A stretch of DNA of 64,000 bases from Corticium candelabrum. Lineage: Eukaryota > Porifera > Homoscleromorpha > Homosclerophorida > Plakinidae. The stretch covers positions 1,493,521 through 1,557,520 of the forward strand of contig NC_085086.1 of assembly GCF_963422355.1 (NCBI RefSeq), given 5' to 3'. Shown here in pieces: positions 35,487 to 47,687 of the stretch (positions within the stretch are counted from its first letter, which is position 1; every line of letters begins with the position of its first letter). Made by a program: the position numbers and the translations under genes. A model generated the notes under the pieces. That model was not told where the DNA came from and ran no database searches. It saw only the letters and a list, made by a program, of their open reading frames with translations.

Positions 35487-35935
35487 CCAACGCTCGCCCA
35501 CAGGTTGCTTCAAGCACCAAGCGAGTCGGGTCCTAGGAGCGTTGGCAGTCTAGGAGCGTTGGCAGCCAGAGTAAAAGAACGGGGGGATTTTAACGTCGGT
35601 CTTCATAACGTCAGGTGAATTAATTCGCATGCAATCAGTTGTCAAGTAAGAGGGACGTGCATGCATGTGGGATGTCTGTTTAATTAATTACGGTTTTAGT
35701 GAGAGTTTGTGTCATCACATTGACATGCGGTTGTAACTCTCTGTTTGTTTATTAGTTTTTATGATATTTTAGTTTGTTTGTTTGTTTATTCTTTGTTTGT
35801 TAGTTATACATGTATAACCTCACAACTTCAGCCTTAACACTCACAACAATAACGTTAATTTAACTCTCACAACTTTAGCCCCAACCCTCACAACTTTAGC
35901 TCTAACCCTCACAACTTTGGCCCTAATCCACACAA
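35487..35935. repeat. Two small tandem repeats
   Basis: 35532-35566 holds two copies of a 17-bp unit (TCTAGGAGCGTTGGCAG, first copy with a variant start), in inverted relation to CTGCCAACGCTCG next to the MITE end. 35817-35935 holds about five diverged copies of a 21-24-bp unit around CTCACAACTTTAGCCCTAAC. Confidence 0.65.
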
Positions 35936-38077
35936 CCTAAAACTCCTGTCTATTACCCAAAACCAAAAATTTCGTCATGACCAGAGTAGAGAGCACGCAG
36001 AGAAAAAGGACCCTGCTGACGAGGCGGTGAGCAATCCTCAAGAATGCACTAGAACGGGCCAGACAAAACTTGCCATTGTCTTTTGTTTTCTACTTTACAA
36101 TCTTAATCAAATTTGCCTAAGTTTTTTTCTAGTTCTCTTTTATGTAGACTGTCGACTGATGCACTCATCATTAACGAACGAAAGTGCTTTGCGGATTATC
36201 TCTAATCAACAAGGCTGCTACTAAAAGTTTCTCGCAATCTGCTTACTATTATTAATCATGATGGTCCTGCTGCTTGTTATAGGTAATTAAACGAGCTGTT
36301 TAGTTAACTACGAACAGCTATCGTTACGCGGAAAGAGAACCTATAAATTTGTCAATTTTAATGCTAGCAGAGGTACCATGCGCTGCACGCCAGACGCAGC
36401 TTTATTTAATTAATATGTGCATGTTTGTCGGATGTCAGATTGCAGAAATGACGTTGCTCAAAACTAGTTGTCGCCATGTTGCCAAAATAGGCGACAAAGA
36501 CGTTAATTTTAGGCGACAGACGTCTAGAACTATGAAGTGACTCTGACTAGCTCACCTTCGGGCAGCAGGCACTTGTCGCCAGTAGACTCTTGACTGCAGT
36601 AATATAGTCTTGGCATGGTTATACTTGCTGATAACGGTTTAGCGACGTTAACAATCTATAATCCAGTACACCTACTACATATTTGCCCCAATGCACTTTT
36701 AGCGCGCAAGGTACAAATTGACAGAAATGTTGCCTGCGCTATTATTTTATCTTTCCAGAGGCCATGCAGTTTCCTGCACGTGTTCTGTGCTAAAGTAAGG
36801 TGTCGGCACGTGCATGGGGTAAAGCAGGTGAGCTAAATTAGTAAATGTGAGATAAGTTTGCTTACACTATAGCCCATGCATCTAGATACATATCTGCAAA
36901 CGAACTTTGTACTTGAATATCATATAAAAGTAATGCATGCATGGCCGTTGGTCTTGAAGAGAGATCTGTTATAAGTTCACCGTTGTGAACTTTAGTGTGG
37001 ATACTAATGTAAAGATATACAAATAAAGTGAGTACAAGTTGCTCTGATCACATGACTTTAACAAAGTCCGAATTAGCACTCGCTTTAGATTAGCCAGTTG
37101 GCGCCTATGTCCATTCTGTCGCCAGAACATGCCAATTCTTGGGCAAAAGTCCACACAAACTTTGACACCCCTGTAGAGGAGCGTTGTCAAACCCCTATAT
37201 ACGAGAATTAGACGGCCTGTTTGTATTTCACTAAATGTCAGGCAGTGACACAGAAGTTTGTGCATGCAATATTTGTGCCACTAAGGCAACAATAAGGGCA
37301 TCTTCCCTACTAGGGTAAGTTAATGGACGTCGTTAGAGACCCTCTCACTTAGACCAAATCGTACATTTGCATTGGGCTTTGGAATACCTTTGCGTGTATG
37401 ATTTTGTGGCGATTGGCCAGCATTCTCGGCGTAATTCATGTGACAAACAGGTCGACATAGAGAATCTTACAAAAAAACCCTGTCAGGTGCATTACTGTGT
37501 TGCTCTGGGTGTGTTGCAAGGTTTCTAAGGCGTGGCTACCTAAAACCACAACGCTTGAAACTCCAAACCATCTCCAACAACGTTGCCACCATGCACTAGG
37601 AAGCATTGCATCTGCCTAGTTTAAATATGGATTAGGTCAGGACGCAAGTTGCAAAGTGGATTGCAAGCAAATTGGAAGGCCGAAGGCGTGGTCCGAGGTT
37701 GCTTGGAGTTGCAAGCCTTGTGGTTTAGTTAAGAGCATGCAACAATAAAATTTGACGTGCCAGTGTGCTGTACAGATGTAGTAGGCATGCATGCAAACAG
37801 CAGTTCGTGCAAGATCGACTGAAATGTGTAATAGTATGAAAACAGTAAATATAATTCATAATATCGTAACAATAAGCACACATCAAACTTACAAATTACG
37901 AGTACAATGTCAAAGTCAAAAATTAAAAACGCTAATTTGATTTGTATGAAAGCAAAATGCAAAAACGATTTGATTAATGCTATTGCTATGTGAACACTTT
38001 GTAACAACGCATACATGGTGCAAATAAGAAAGACACAATACACGGTTTAATGTCATGTCATTTTCTTAGCAGATAGC
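35936..38077. other. Intergenic 2.1 kb without a recognised gene
   Basis: Short frames on both strands (36027-36224 +, 36349-36540 +, 36969-37265 -, 37729-38043 -) lack conserved patterns. GCATGCATG strings are frequent. The right end is the 3' flank of the kinase gene. Confidence 0.45.
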
Positions 38078-40783
38078 CTAGGCAAGAGTAACATTCTCCA
38101 TTCCATCCATCTTGCCCTTTACCATCCGTTTAGGAGGACATACTTTATACTCGTCTGTCTCCCGCATACGGCTAATAATATTGCGAGCATCTTCAGCTGT
38201 TGGTCGCGTTGCAGGATCATCTCTCATCAAGTGCTTACACAAGGAACGAACATTTAGCTGACGGATGAGTAAGACTTGATCCATCCTTTGTTCACGATCT
38301 GGGAGAATGGCAGTAAACAGCTCGCACATGGTCACTCCAAAACTGTACATGTCGGTTTTCTTGCTTTTTCGTAAAGTTGGAGCATCAAATCTCTCAGGAG
38401 GGGTGTATTGTGGACTGAGCACGCCAACTGAAAGTGAAATATCTTCAAAACGAGCAGCTCCTAGATCACCCAGCTTGGCTCTCATCGTTGCTGTAACCAG
38501 GATGTTTCTAGGACAGATGTCACCGTGCAGAATCTCCTTAGGTTGCTTTAATAACACAACAGAGTGATGGCCAATGAACAACTAATTAACGAAAATTGCA
38601 CTCGTATTATTTCTGCGTGTAGGTACTTGTAGAAATTTATGCTCATTTATATTAATTTATTAATATTGTATACATTAAATTTCATTAATATTTTAAGTTT
38701 TCTAATTATTTTCTCTTTTTTTCTAACTGCATTCATGTTTTCTTTTTTATGAAAAAAATGTTAAATGCATTTTTCAAATTACCGACATAAGTGCCCCTCT
38801 TCCCAATTATTAAACTGGTTTTTCTAAGTTTGCCCGTCTTCTTGTCCGATTACTCGTCTGTCTCTTATTCCGCAAACTATTTTAGACGTTGTCGTTTATT
38901 GAAAAATGAAATAATCTGTTCCTCCCTCTATCCCTTCTTCTCTGCCTCCATCCATCCCTCCCTCCCTCCCTGCCTCCCTCCCTCCATCATCCCTGCCTGC
39001 CTCTCTCCCACTCCTACCTGTCTCCCACCCTGTCTCCCTGCCTCCCTGCCTCTCTCCCTTTCTTCCTTCCTCCCTGATTCTCTTTCTCCCTCCCTGTCTC
39101 CCTCCCTGTCTCTCTCCCTGCCTCCCTCCCTGCCTCGCTGTCTCCCGGCCTCCTTCCTTCTCTCTCTGCCTGCCTGCCTCCCTCCCTGCCTCCTTTCCTT
39201 CCTCCCTTCCTCCCTCCTTCCTTCCCTCCCTCCCTGTTGTCCTCCGTTCTTCTCTCTCTTCCTCCATCTTTCCCTCCCTCCTTTCCTCTCTCCTTCCCTC
39301 CCTCCTCCCTGCCATCCTCCCTTCCTCCCTCTCTGCCTCCCTGGCTTCCTCCCTCCTCCCTCCCTTCCTCACGGCCTGCCTGCCTGACATTCTGTCTCCC
39401 CATGCTTCCCTCCCTTCCTCCCTACCTCTGTGTATGTGTGTGCGTTCGTGCGTGTGGTGTGTGTGTATGTGCGTGTGTTTGTGTGCATTTCTGTCTGTCG
39501 ATTCCTCTGTCTGTCCGTCTGTCTATAAAACATACAATGTCATTGCGAAACATCATTACGAGATTTATGTATACTATTTATGTCTATAAAATGATGTTAA
39601 TAAGTGATGCACCTTATTTCATTAACTGTTCTTACCATCGAGTGAATGTAATCAAGTCCACACAAAGAATCATGTGTCATGTCAACTTTTTCTCGTAGAG
39701 TGAGAGGTGCAACATCTCCTTGACATGCATCAATCACACCAGACATGGAGCCGCTAAGTAATTCCATGATAATCCATGCCTTCTTCTCTTCTAACTCCAG
39801 AGTGACACCACAAACAGAAGCAATGTTTGGATGATGTATCTTCCATGCTACAGATGCTTCTTGTTGAACAAGTTGAATGTTGCGTTGAACAGCAGCCAAA
39901 TGATCATACAACAACTTGACGGCCACAGGACAACCACGCCAACATCCAACACGAACAACTAAATCACAATACAATTTACTATAATTAAAACTACAAGATA
40001 GCAGTTTGTGGTGTAAGAAATGTCAGTATAGTAAATGTTCTTCTCACTTCCATATGCTCCACGTCCAAGTTCTGTGCCAGTCAACATAATATTACATGAA
40101 GGAATCTTGACAACTTCGTTGCGTTGTCTTTCCTGGTATCGTTCAATTGCTGCGTCAGCATCTGCCAGCAGCTCTACCAAGTTTGCCTTTTCGGTTTCCT
40201 TTTCATTTAGTAATTGCTGGAGATTTTCTTTCTGTTCATTTATTTCCTCAATCTGGTGTTGAGCTTCATCAAGATTTTTCTGTTTGTCTTCTTGTTCTTG
40301 CTGTGACATTTGCCTCAGTTCCCCTTTCTCTTTTCTCTCTTCAGTAAGTGCCTGATCTCTTTGCAGTTGATCGTCTTTCCATGACTTTTCTAAATCAGCG
40401 TTCTGCTGTCTCCATTGCTCGATTTGCTCATCATTTGCTGAACCGTCCTGCGTCAGTTGTTCTATCTGTTGAATCTGCTGTGGTTTTAATTGCTCATCTT
40501 CCATTCCCTCCCGATTCCTTGGAGATTGCCGTATAGACGTCATGGTATTTACTTGCTGTTCATCACTCATTTCTCCCTGTTTCGAAAATTGTTGTGACGT
40601 CATGGTATTTACTTGCTGTTCATCACTCATTTCTGCCTGTTTCGAAAATTGTTGTGACGTCATGGTATTTACTTGCTGTTCATCACTCATTTCTGCCTGT
40701 TTCGAAAATTGTTGTGACGTCATGGTATTTACTTGCTGCTCATCACTCATTTCTGCCTGTTTTAAAGATTGTTGTCTGTACAC
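38078..40783 (-). CDS. Coiled-coil protein kinase (TKL-like), three exons
   Basis: Minus-strand exons 40048-40783, 39636-39958 and 38078-38545 join in phase to 508 residues. The first starts after acceptor ctagcag, has four 20-residue repeats (unit SDEQQVNTMTSQQFSKQAEM), a long Gln/Glu/Lys-rich coiled coil, then the glycine loop LGRGAYG. The second has the ATP-binding Lys in PVAVKLL, a Glu in QQEASVAWKIHHPNIASV, and hinge IIMELLSG. The third has HGDICPRNIL (HRD with Gly for Arg; Asp and Asn kept), DLG for DFG, PPERFDAP, DMYSFGVTMCEL and RPTAED. Catalytic residues are present, so activity is plausible. Family placement as TKL is by overall look. The start is unresolved: ATG 40750 could begin a stand-alone protein, but the exon entry is in phase 0 and can accept the DUSP-UBL exons at 42130-46295. 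Confidence 0.85.
38930..39425. repeat. 500-bp polypyrimidine tract (CCCT/CCTT-rich) in a kinase intron
   Basis: Nearly pure C/T on the + strand (CCTCCCTCCCTGCCT-type). It lies in the intron between the two kinase-domain halves (38546-39635). The transcript strand is therefore purine-rich. Long frames here on both strands are composition artefacts. Confidence 0.92.
40530..40765 (-). repeat. Four 60-bp coding repeats in the kinase N-terminus
   Basis: The unit repeats exactly every 60 bp (GACGTCATGG near 40537, 40597, 40657, 40717) with few differences, coding for the same 20-residue unit. Three units contain the perfect palindrome TGACGTCA. The near-identity suggests recent expansion. Confidence 0.9.
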
Positions 40784-41813
40784 CTGCTAGAGAAAGCATA
40801 TTTTACATAATATATTCTTATACACTGTAAATATAAGGTTAAATTCCCTACACCTAATCGATCGCCAGTGGTGAATCTACCACTTGTGATTTGGTCAGCG
40901 AACGCGAAATATTTGGATTCTAAACAATTAAAGTGTTGTTCACCCATCCAATCTTGTCTGCAGCTACACCGTGCTAGATGTCCGCAACGCCGAAGTTGAC
41001 CGTGCAGTTTAATTAATTAACGCACCTATTAAGCCGAAGCCCTTTAAATTTTCTTCTTTTCCACGGCCTGAGAATTTAAATGTAAACTCAAATTGACATG
41101 TAAACCCGTCGAGTAGAAAACAACCGCGTTCGTAGCCACTGACATTTGCCATCAGAAACAAGACTGTCATGCCTACTATATACAGTACAGGGGAGGCGAA
41201 AACTCCTTTGGATTGAGGAGACAAAAATTTCGTTACAGACTGCCGCCATTTTGATTCTAACTGAATATAGTTGGTTTGTCATTGGTTAATCTGTGACAGA
41301 AGTAGCCAGAGCTGCACGCACACAAATTATCACAACAATGTATATCAAGAGGCTCAAATGCATCACTATCCAATACTATTTCCACTTGCAAGCAACCAAA
41401 ATTGAAATTATTTTTATCGATCATATCGTTTGCTGAAAATAAGTCTCATTATATAGAGCCCAGCATTTAAGGAGTTGCCCACATTCTCGATATTGGAAGA
41501 CGCCTGCATGCTCCTTCTCTCCCACGTTCCGCAACCCCTGTAAGTATAGACACCTCTCTTTCTCAATTCTCAATCCCTACATGATTTCTTCACTCAAGCT
41601 TGTTTGTTTAGTTTAGCATCATTTTTAACACAACTTGTACAGCCTCCGAGTGTCTTAACTATACGTTGAACAATTCAATTAGAATTCATGTTAAGAATCT
41701 GATTAGTGTACTAAAGTTAGTCTAGTGTTTAAGGATATGTCCGGATGGCTTATAAATTAGTTAGACAAGCTAACAAACTGATCAAACATGTAATAGTTAT
41801 TTGAGCACACCAA

Positions 41814-41884
<71 letters not shown>

Positions 41885-42129
41885 GCACACACACACACAC
41901 TCAGTCTTAAAAAGTTCTAAAGCACAAAAAATCCTCTATTGTTGCATCAACATCGGCATACGTCACTGTCAATGCAATACTATTGCAGGCAAATTAGTTA
42001 ATTAATAATGTTATCACTATTTTGTTAATTAAAAACAAAACACTAAAGTTAACTTTAATTTTCATTACTAAATAATCCAAGCAATCAGTAGTAAACAACA
42101 AATACATCGAGTTTCTATTCACAACCTAC
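40784..42129. other. Interval between the kinase and DUSP-UBL exons
   Basis: Holds a (CA)n microsatellite at about 41813-41895. On the minus strand there is AAAATGGCGGC at about 41240-41250, a good start context, opening a 64-codon frame with no family resemblance. A minus frame near 40852-40947 ends at a GT (GATTAG|gtgtag) but in the wrong phase to join exon 40783. No USP catalytic Cys or His box was found here. Confidence 0.5.
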
Positions 42130-45100
42130 CGGTTCATGTGAACCTGGTTTGTCTCTTGGCCAAGTGCCATCTTCATTTTTCACTTCTAGCACGAGAGACT
42201 AACAAGCATAATTATCATACTGCAAAAAGCTTGCACTACTACTTGTAATTCACAAGATTCACCTGGCCAGTGTAGATGCTGCATTCTTGCAAAGTAAGGT
42301 CCATCCGATCAATACGTTTAATAAATGAACTCATATACCCTAACCACAGTCGAACTGCCAAACAATCTTGTATTCCAAACAGCTGCTTTATCTCCTTTAA
42401 AATATTTTCTGCCAATATAGATAAAAAATACAATTGATTAAGCAATTTATGTTGAAATCATTATGTGATAAATCCAATTAAACACTGTAGTACTATACTA
42501 AATTAGCCACGCATACCGCTTTTAAGAAGCGATTCAACAAAATCACTTAGATCCAATTAATGTGGTCTAGCTAGAAGCATGCCCTCCAACTCTCCAAACG
42601 AGATTGTTACAAATTTGCTGTTAAGTTAATTCAACCATTTCATGTAGCTAGGCAGCTTTGGCAGCAGAAAAGTTAAACATTGTGTGGTCACAACCAGTAT
42701 ACGTACGCACTATACACATAACTAAGCTAGTAGTTCTTCTTAGCCTTCTTCACAGTCCCTCCAACGCGCGTATAGGTTAGAGGCTTTATACAGTGAGGCG
42801 AAGCCCGCACGCGCAGTAATGTATGTATTTGCAATTAGTTGCCAGCATTACAAAATGCAATGTCATTGTCAAAGTGTAACATTGATGCATTTATTATGAC
42901 CATACTGGTAACAATAAATGTCGTCCTGCTGAAAACGAAAGCAATTCTATTAGTTTGCTTACGTGTATTCATTAAAGCTGACAGCATTCTTAGTTTACTT
43001 TAAAACTAAATGCTATGTACTCATGCATAAAATGCAATGCCATCTATGTTATTCTATTAGTTGTAATATTTCCAACATCTTTGTTAACTCTGTACTCCAA
43101 CAAATAGTATGAAGGCAATATGCTCAAGTAAATGCATTGTAATACCTCCATCTTATGACCCCGATTACAAAGGCAGGACTCTTACTAGAACATTTTGATT
43201 GTATATCGATCATACAACTGTGTCGTTGTATAGTTTTGTTGTTATATAAGAAATAGGGTAGAAGCCATGGAATTACTCAGAGAATCGCAGACAAAGGAAA
43301 ACCTTAATAATAGTTGCACTTTTAATGAAAATATATTTGTGGAAAAAACAACCAAATCGAATTCAGAAATATAGATCAGTGATGTCTTTTTTCGTCAGGG
43401 AATTTCATGGCTACTACCCTATTACCTAACCACACTGTACAAAGGCAGAGGGTGCCAAAATGTTCTAATAAGAGCCTTGCCTTTGTAGGCATGGTAACAC
43501 GGTAACTCCTAGTCTATCTGTACTACTAGCTAGCACAGATCTATTTGTTTGTCAGACAACTTCAAACGTGTCAACTGTTCTCTCTGTTCACTAGCTATTA
43601 ATTTCAATAACAAACTCACCCAATATCTCTGCCTTGCTATATTCCTTTATCTTCACTGCATTTTGGTTAGTGAAGAGGCACAACTTAACAGAAGTCATAT
43701 AAACTTCCACTTTCAGGTGCTTCAAATATCGTCCTTGTAGAATGACCTTTCTCTCCACAGGGTTCTGACCATCAAGAACACCATACCATGTAAACAGCTT
43801 TTCCCATGCTGCAAGAGGAAGTAAGTAGTAATCATGTTCGTTAGTCATGTTAGGCCTCAAATCAGTAAACGATTCATCTGCAGACGCCAATATGCCACTA
43901 AGCGTTATATCAATGTAACTAATCCGAAACACCAACAAAGTACCCTTGAAGAGATCAGTATTGTCTATTAGACCTGGTACTACTGACTCCAGCCCTGTTT
44001 GAGAAGAATTCGAAGAGTCGTAATCAACGTACATTTTCCACTGTTCAAACCAGTCGACATTGATCAAAAACCTTAAAGAACACAAAAACGTAAAGTATGA
44101 TAAGATAACAATACTGGTAATATGCAAAACAATCTAATACAAACAATAAAATGACAAATTGGATGTGCAATATTTCACAACGTATACAAATACATACAAC
44201 GTATGCAAGGTAGACATTGTAATATAGGATCATATGGAGTGCTCTACGTATTAGTAGTGAACCATGCAACATCATTGGAAACGTTGTTTACTTTCTGTAA
44301 ACACTAACACTACTAAACACATGCATATTAATTAATGTGACATGCATGCTGTGAAGCAATTAAACGTTCTCCAAACATCAGAGAAATTAATCTACGTGTT
44401 AATGCGACTGCTGGATTTGGGCTCAGCCCATAGTTAGTAATGAAACCCACAGCAGTCTTTTCTTATAACAGCTTATCAAAAATTATTACAACACAAGCGC
44501 AAAGCTCCACATAATCTGTGAAATAAAATGCGTTAGGTGTACATGTATATCAACCATTGCAAGACTTCAGATTCGATTTTCAATATTCTCGTCAACTAAA
44601 TAACAGGTTCTTCCATTTCCCAATCAAAAATTTAGAGAAATGGCACTTTGAATTCAGTGTGATTTTGTAACAAACTGCATGCCCTTGACGTAACTCAGAA
44701 TATCTGATTTGCTTGGTCTCTGATCCATATCCACTTCGACGGCAATTGCATGCAGCTACTGCAGAGATTGAATCAGATAGAGTTCGACAACAAATTCTCT
44801 GCCTTCACTTCGCTTGCCTTATATACTCATAGGTATATATGGCTGACGTAACAGCTGAGGAATGTAAACAAAAGGACGGAAGGAAAGTCTCCTATGTATA
44901 CTCGCGCCTCTAATAGATACGGTCTGTAGTATTTCAATAATCTGCGGTATCATTACTCAGCTGCTCATGCAAAGTTTGTAAATATCTAAGTGTCAATTTG
45001 AAAATTAATTAACGACAAAATAGACTTTGTGGGTAAGTAACTATGTCAATCAGAGTTGACAACCAGAAATATTAAAATGTGTGAAATCTGTAAGGTTGTC

Positions 45101-46295
45101 GTTATTACTTACTGTAGGTTAATATAACCGTGTATGCATGACCACAAACAATTAACTAAACTAGCTTCACTAAAACCACTATACTGTTTTTATTACTATA
45201 GTGTAATAAAACATAGTACTCTCCAAATGGATCCCATCTGGGCGTGTACAATGTGTTTGTGCTAAATCCATTGCGTACGTATAAACATCTCAAGAAAAAC
45301 ATCTAAAAATGCCTTCTACACAGTCAACTCTATTTCTGTGTCCTAGTCTTAGTATCTTAGATTCTATAATTCCAAAACAATTGCGTGAGATCTGGCCTGT
45401 GTGTAATCCTGCGACCTAGGGGAACTTAATTGCGTGAATCGCTGCGTGTGAGTAAACAACTTTGCTCCAAAATTTATACCTTACTAATTAGAAAATTGTA
45501 CAACGTAAGGATCAGTAATCGATGTATTGCTCATTCAGTCTGTACATTAGGAAAAAGGTCACAGCACACCCTACATAGCATTGTTTCTATTCTTTTTCCT
45601 ACGGCAACCCTAAATATTTCTCATTTTTTCAAACCGTTTTTAATACTTTGCAGATAGACCTAGACGCGAAAGCCTTCACGCCCAAAAACGCTTGACAACA
45701 ATTGGTTGTAAAATAGTAGTGCAATATGCTAGACTGTAACGTTGTCAACGAAATGGAGCGATTCCAGTATCCCCCCAACCGGCGCAGTACAGACTATACT
45801 GTAACACCGGCTGCCGGCTGCTGCCTGTAGAAGCGAACGCTACCGCCCACTCAACTCCTGTTGGCAACGCCGGCAAGAGTGATCAACAGTACCTTCGGCT
45901 GGGTGCTCCGACCTGCCCCACCAGGCGTAACGCTACTCCTCGCTCTAGAGCTTCCATCTAAAAAATCGGTACAGTTTACAGAAGTTGCTGGAGTAGAGAA
46001 GTAGTATAGTCACAAGACCGTTGACGTCACGTGCAAAACAAAGTTGGGAGGGTACTGGAGTCGCGTCCGAACGATTAAAAATGCTGTACAAGATCAAGAG
46101 CCTCTCCCTAGCTGTTGTAAATGTATTACCGATCCTTTCATGTCCCAATGACGGTTTAGATTCTATTGTTGTGCAAGAATTTTCTTACCATGATTCACCT
46201 TCTTCTAGTATAGTTGTGTCAATGATTCCTTTAATTTCTTCAAGTTGTTGTTTGTAGCCTGGTCGTCTTTGTAGAGTGTCACTTTTGGCCGCCAT
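42130..46295 (-). CDS. DUSP and ubiquitin-like module of a USP4/11/15-type protein, five exons
   Basis: Minus-strand exons 46189-46295, 43944-44071, 43620-43877, 42263-42408 and 42130-42198 join in phase (phase 2, 1, 1, 0) to 236 residues. Start ATG 46295 sits in ACCATGGCGG. Exon 1 ends EEGESW; exon 2 gives FLINVDWFEQWKMYVDYDSS and PGLIDNTDLF; exon 3 gives HDYYLLPLAAWEKLFTWYG and GRYLKHLKVEVYMTSVKLCL; these are DUSP signatures. Exon 4 (NILKEIKQLFGIQD, RLWLGYMSSF) and exon 5 (LVLEVKNEDGTWPRDK) form the following ubiquitin-like fold. In USP4/11/15 these precede the Cys protease domain, which recognises ubiquitin chains. No protease exons follow; the next coding sequence on the strand is the coiled-coil kinase. 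So this is a truncated USP, or the 5' part of a fusion. Confidence 0.88.
44072..46188. other. Intron 1 of the DUSP-UBL gene
   Basis: 2.1 kb, AT-rich except 45750-45960, which is GC-rich (ACCGGCTGCCGGCTGCTGCC). No exon or element recognised. Confidence 0.45.
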
Positions 46296-46499
46296 GGTAT
46301 GTATATACGGGCAATTACTTAATAGTGTGAGTAATACCAGTCACGTGTGACTTATTCATCTGAAACTTTGCAGTCTCTATGTCGCGCTGCATGCAAGCAA
46401 TGGGTTTTTCTATCTTTCAGTCGGTCTGTTTCTGTGTCTATCTGTCAAGCAATGGTAATATATATTCAGTTATATACTCAATAAACACCTCATTTAGTA

Positions 46500-47175
46500 T
46501 ATTAGTAGCTCTCTGGCCAGTTCTCCGCACGGGCAGGTAGATTATTCCCGTTCAAAAATGTACAACTGGGGAGCAGATACTTGAAAGTCACGCGCAGTTT
46601 CTTATCAGGAATGGGCAGTCTAAATTTGGTGGAGATCCCATGCGCCGTTCTACAGAATTCGAAATTCGCGTGCGAGTGGAGGAAGGTCCTCCCAGTGGCG
46701 GATCCAGGATTTGATAGACGGGGGGCACGAAACCTAGTTTGTGGGCGTGTCCACTAAAAAGTGTACTTTGTTGCCTGCTCTTGAGATGACGACTCAGCAA
46801 GAAATCCTGTCAGTGGTAACTGTTCGCGTTTAGTACACGCCATGTGTCGAACTTTTCCCTGCTTGTACGTGTCGTGTACACACAGAGCATGCGCACTTGC
46901 AGGCATTTGTAATAGGCCAAAATGATTCTATTTATAGTGTTAGGATCCTGTAGACTCAGATTTGAAAATTCTACGTCGCCCTCTGAGTACCAACCAATGT
47001 CTGATGGGTCCGTAGACTTAAAAGAAAGTTTTTCCAAACGGGGGGCACGTGCCCCCAGTGCTCCCCCGTCTGAATCCGCTAGTGCCTCCTGTTATATAAA
47101 ATATCCTCAGCACGTTTCCAACGTACACACTGAACAGTTGGAACTCTATCACTTTGCTCTTGACGTAGTTTGATG
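46500..47175. repeat. Dispersed repeat family (GTCCTTCGTACG), copy 2, interrupted
   Basis: Starts near GTTCTCCGCACGGGCAGGTA and ends TTGACGTAGTTTGATG. It shares ACTTGAAAGTCACGCGCAGT, TAAATTTGGTGGAGATCC and CAGCACGTTTCCAACGTAC with 47950-48545. A MITE at 46693-47084 interrupts it. Confidence 0.65.
46693..47084. mobile_element. hAT-like MITE nested in a repeat, 5-bp target duplication
   Basis: Ends are CAGTGGCGGATCCAGGAT and, reversed, CACTAGCGGATTCAGACGGG. CCTCC flanks both sides (46688-46692, 47085-47089), and the host repeat resumes exactly at that point (compare GTCCTCTTTGGATATTG near 48448). 392 bp, no transposase. Same end type and duplication length as 34948-35486, different interior. 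Contains GGGGGGCACGTGCCCCC near 47040-47056. Confidence 0.75.
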
Positions 47176-47570
47176 TTTAATTAAGATAAGTAAAATCATC
47201 TACAGCTAACTCAGTCTGATGGGACTGGTAGATGGCATTGTGACGTAACAATGTCATGTGAACAAACAATGAATATATTCAAATTTTGAAGTGAGCATTG
47301 CTGTGAGAAAACAAAAGTACGCTATGAGATTGAGTTTACGTATCTCAACTTTCATCAAATTGAGTGTATCAGGGGCATTCATTCTCCTTGAAAGGCGAAC
47401 ATGTACAGCATACTGGCATTCTACATTGCACTCCAAATAGGACCCGACTGAAGGAGAAGGTCGATGCCACCTTGCCTCTGTTCTTACCCATGTCGAGTTA
47501 AGCCTGTACCCCAAATTTTAGCCTCGTGGGCGATGCGGTCTAGCCGGCTATCAAACTTATACATACGTAA

Positions 47571-47685
<115 letters not shown>

Positions 47686-47687
47686 AT

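Noticed and set aside
38791..39403. Pro/Ser/Leu-rich and Gly/Arg/Glu-rich frames
   Set aside because: Artefacts of the polypyrimidine tract within a kinase intron.
41455..41552. Possible + strand exon ending in CAACCCCT|gtaagt
   Set aside because: Good donor, but no acceptor pair with coding resemblance and no partner exon; it lies opposite the DUSP/kinase gene.
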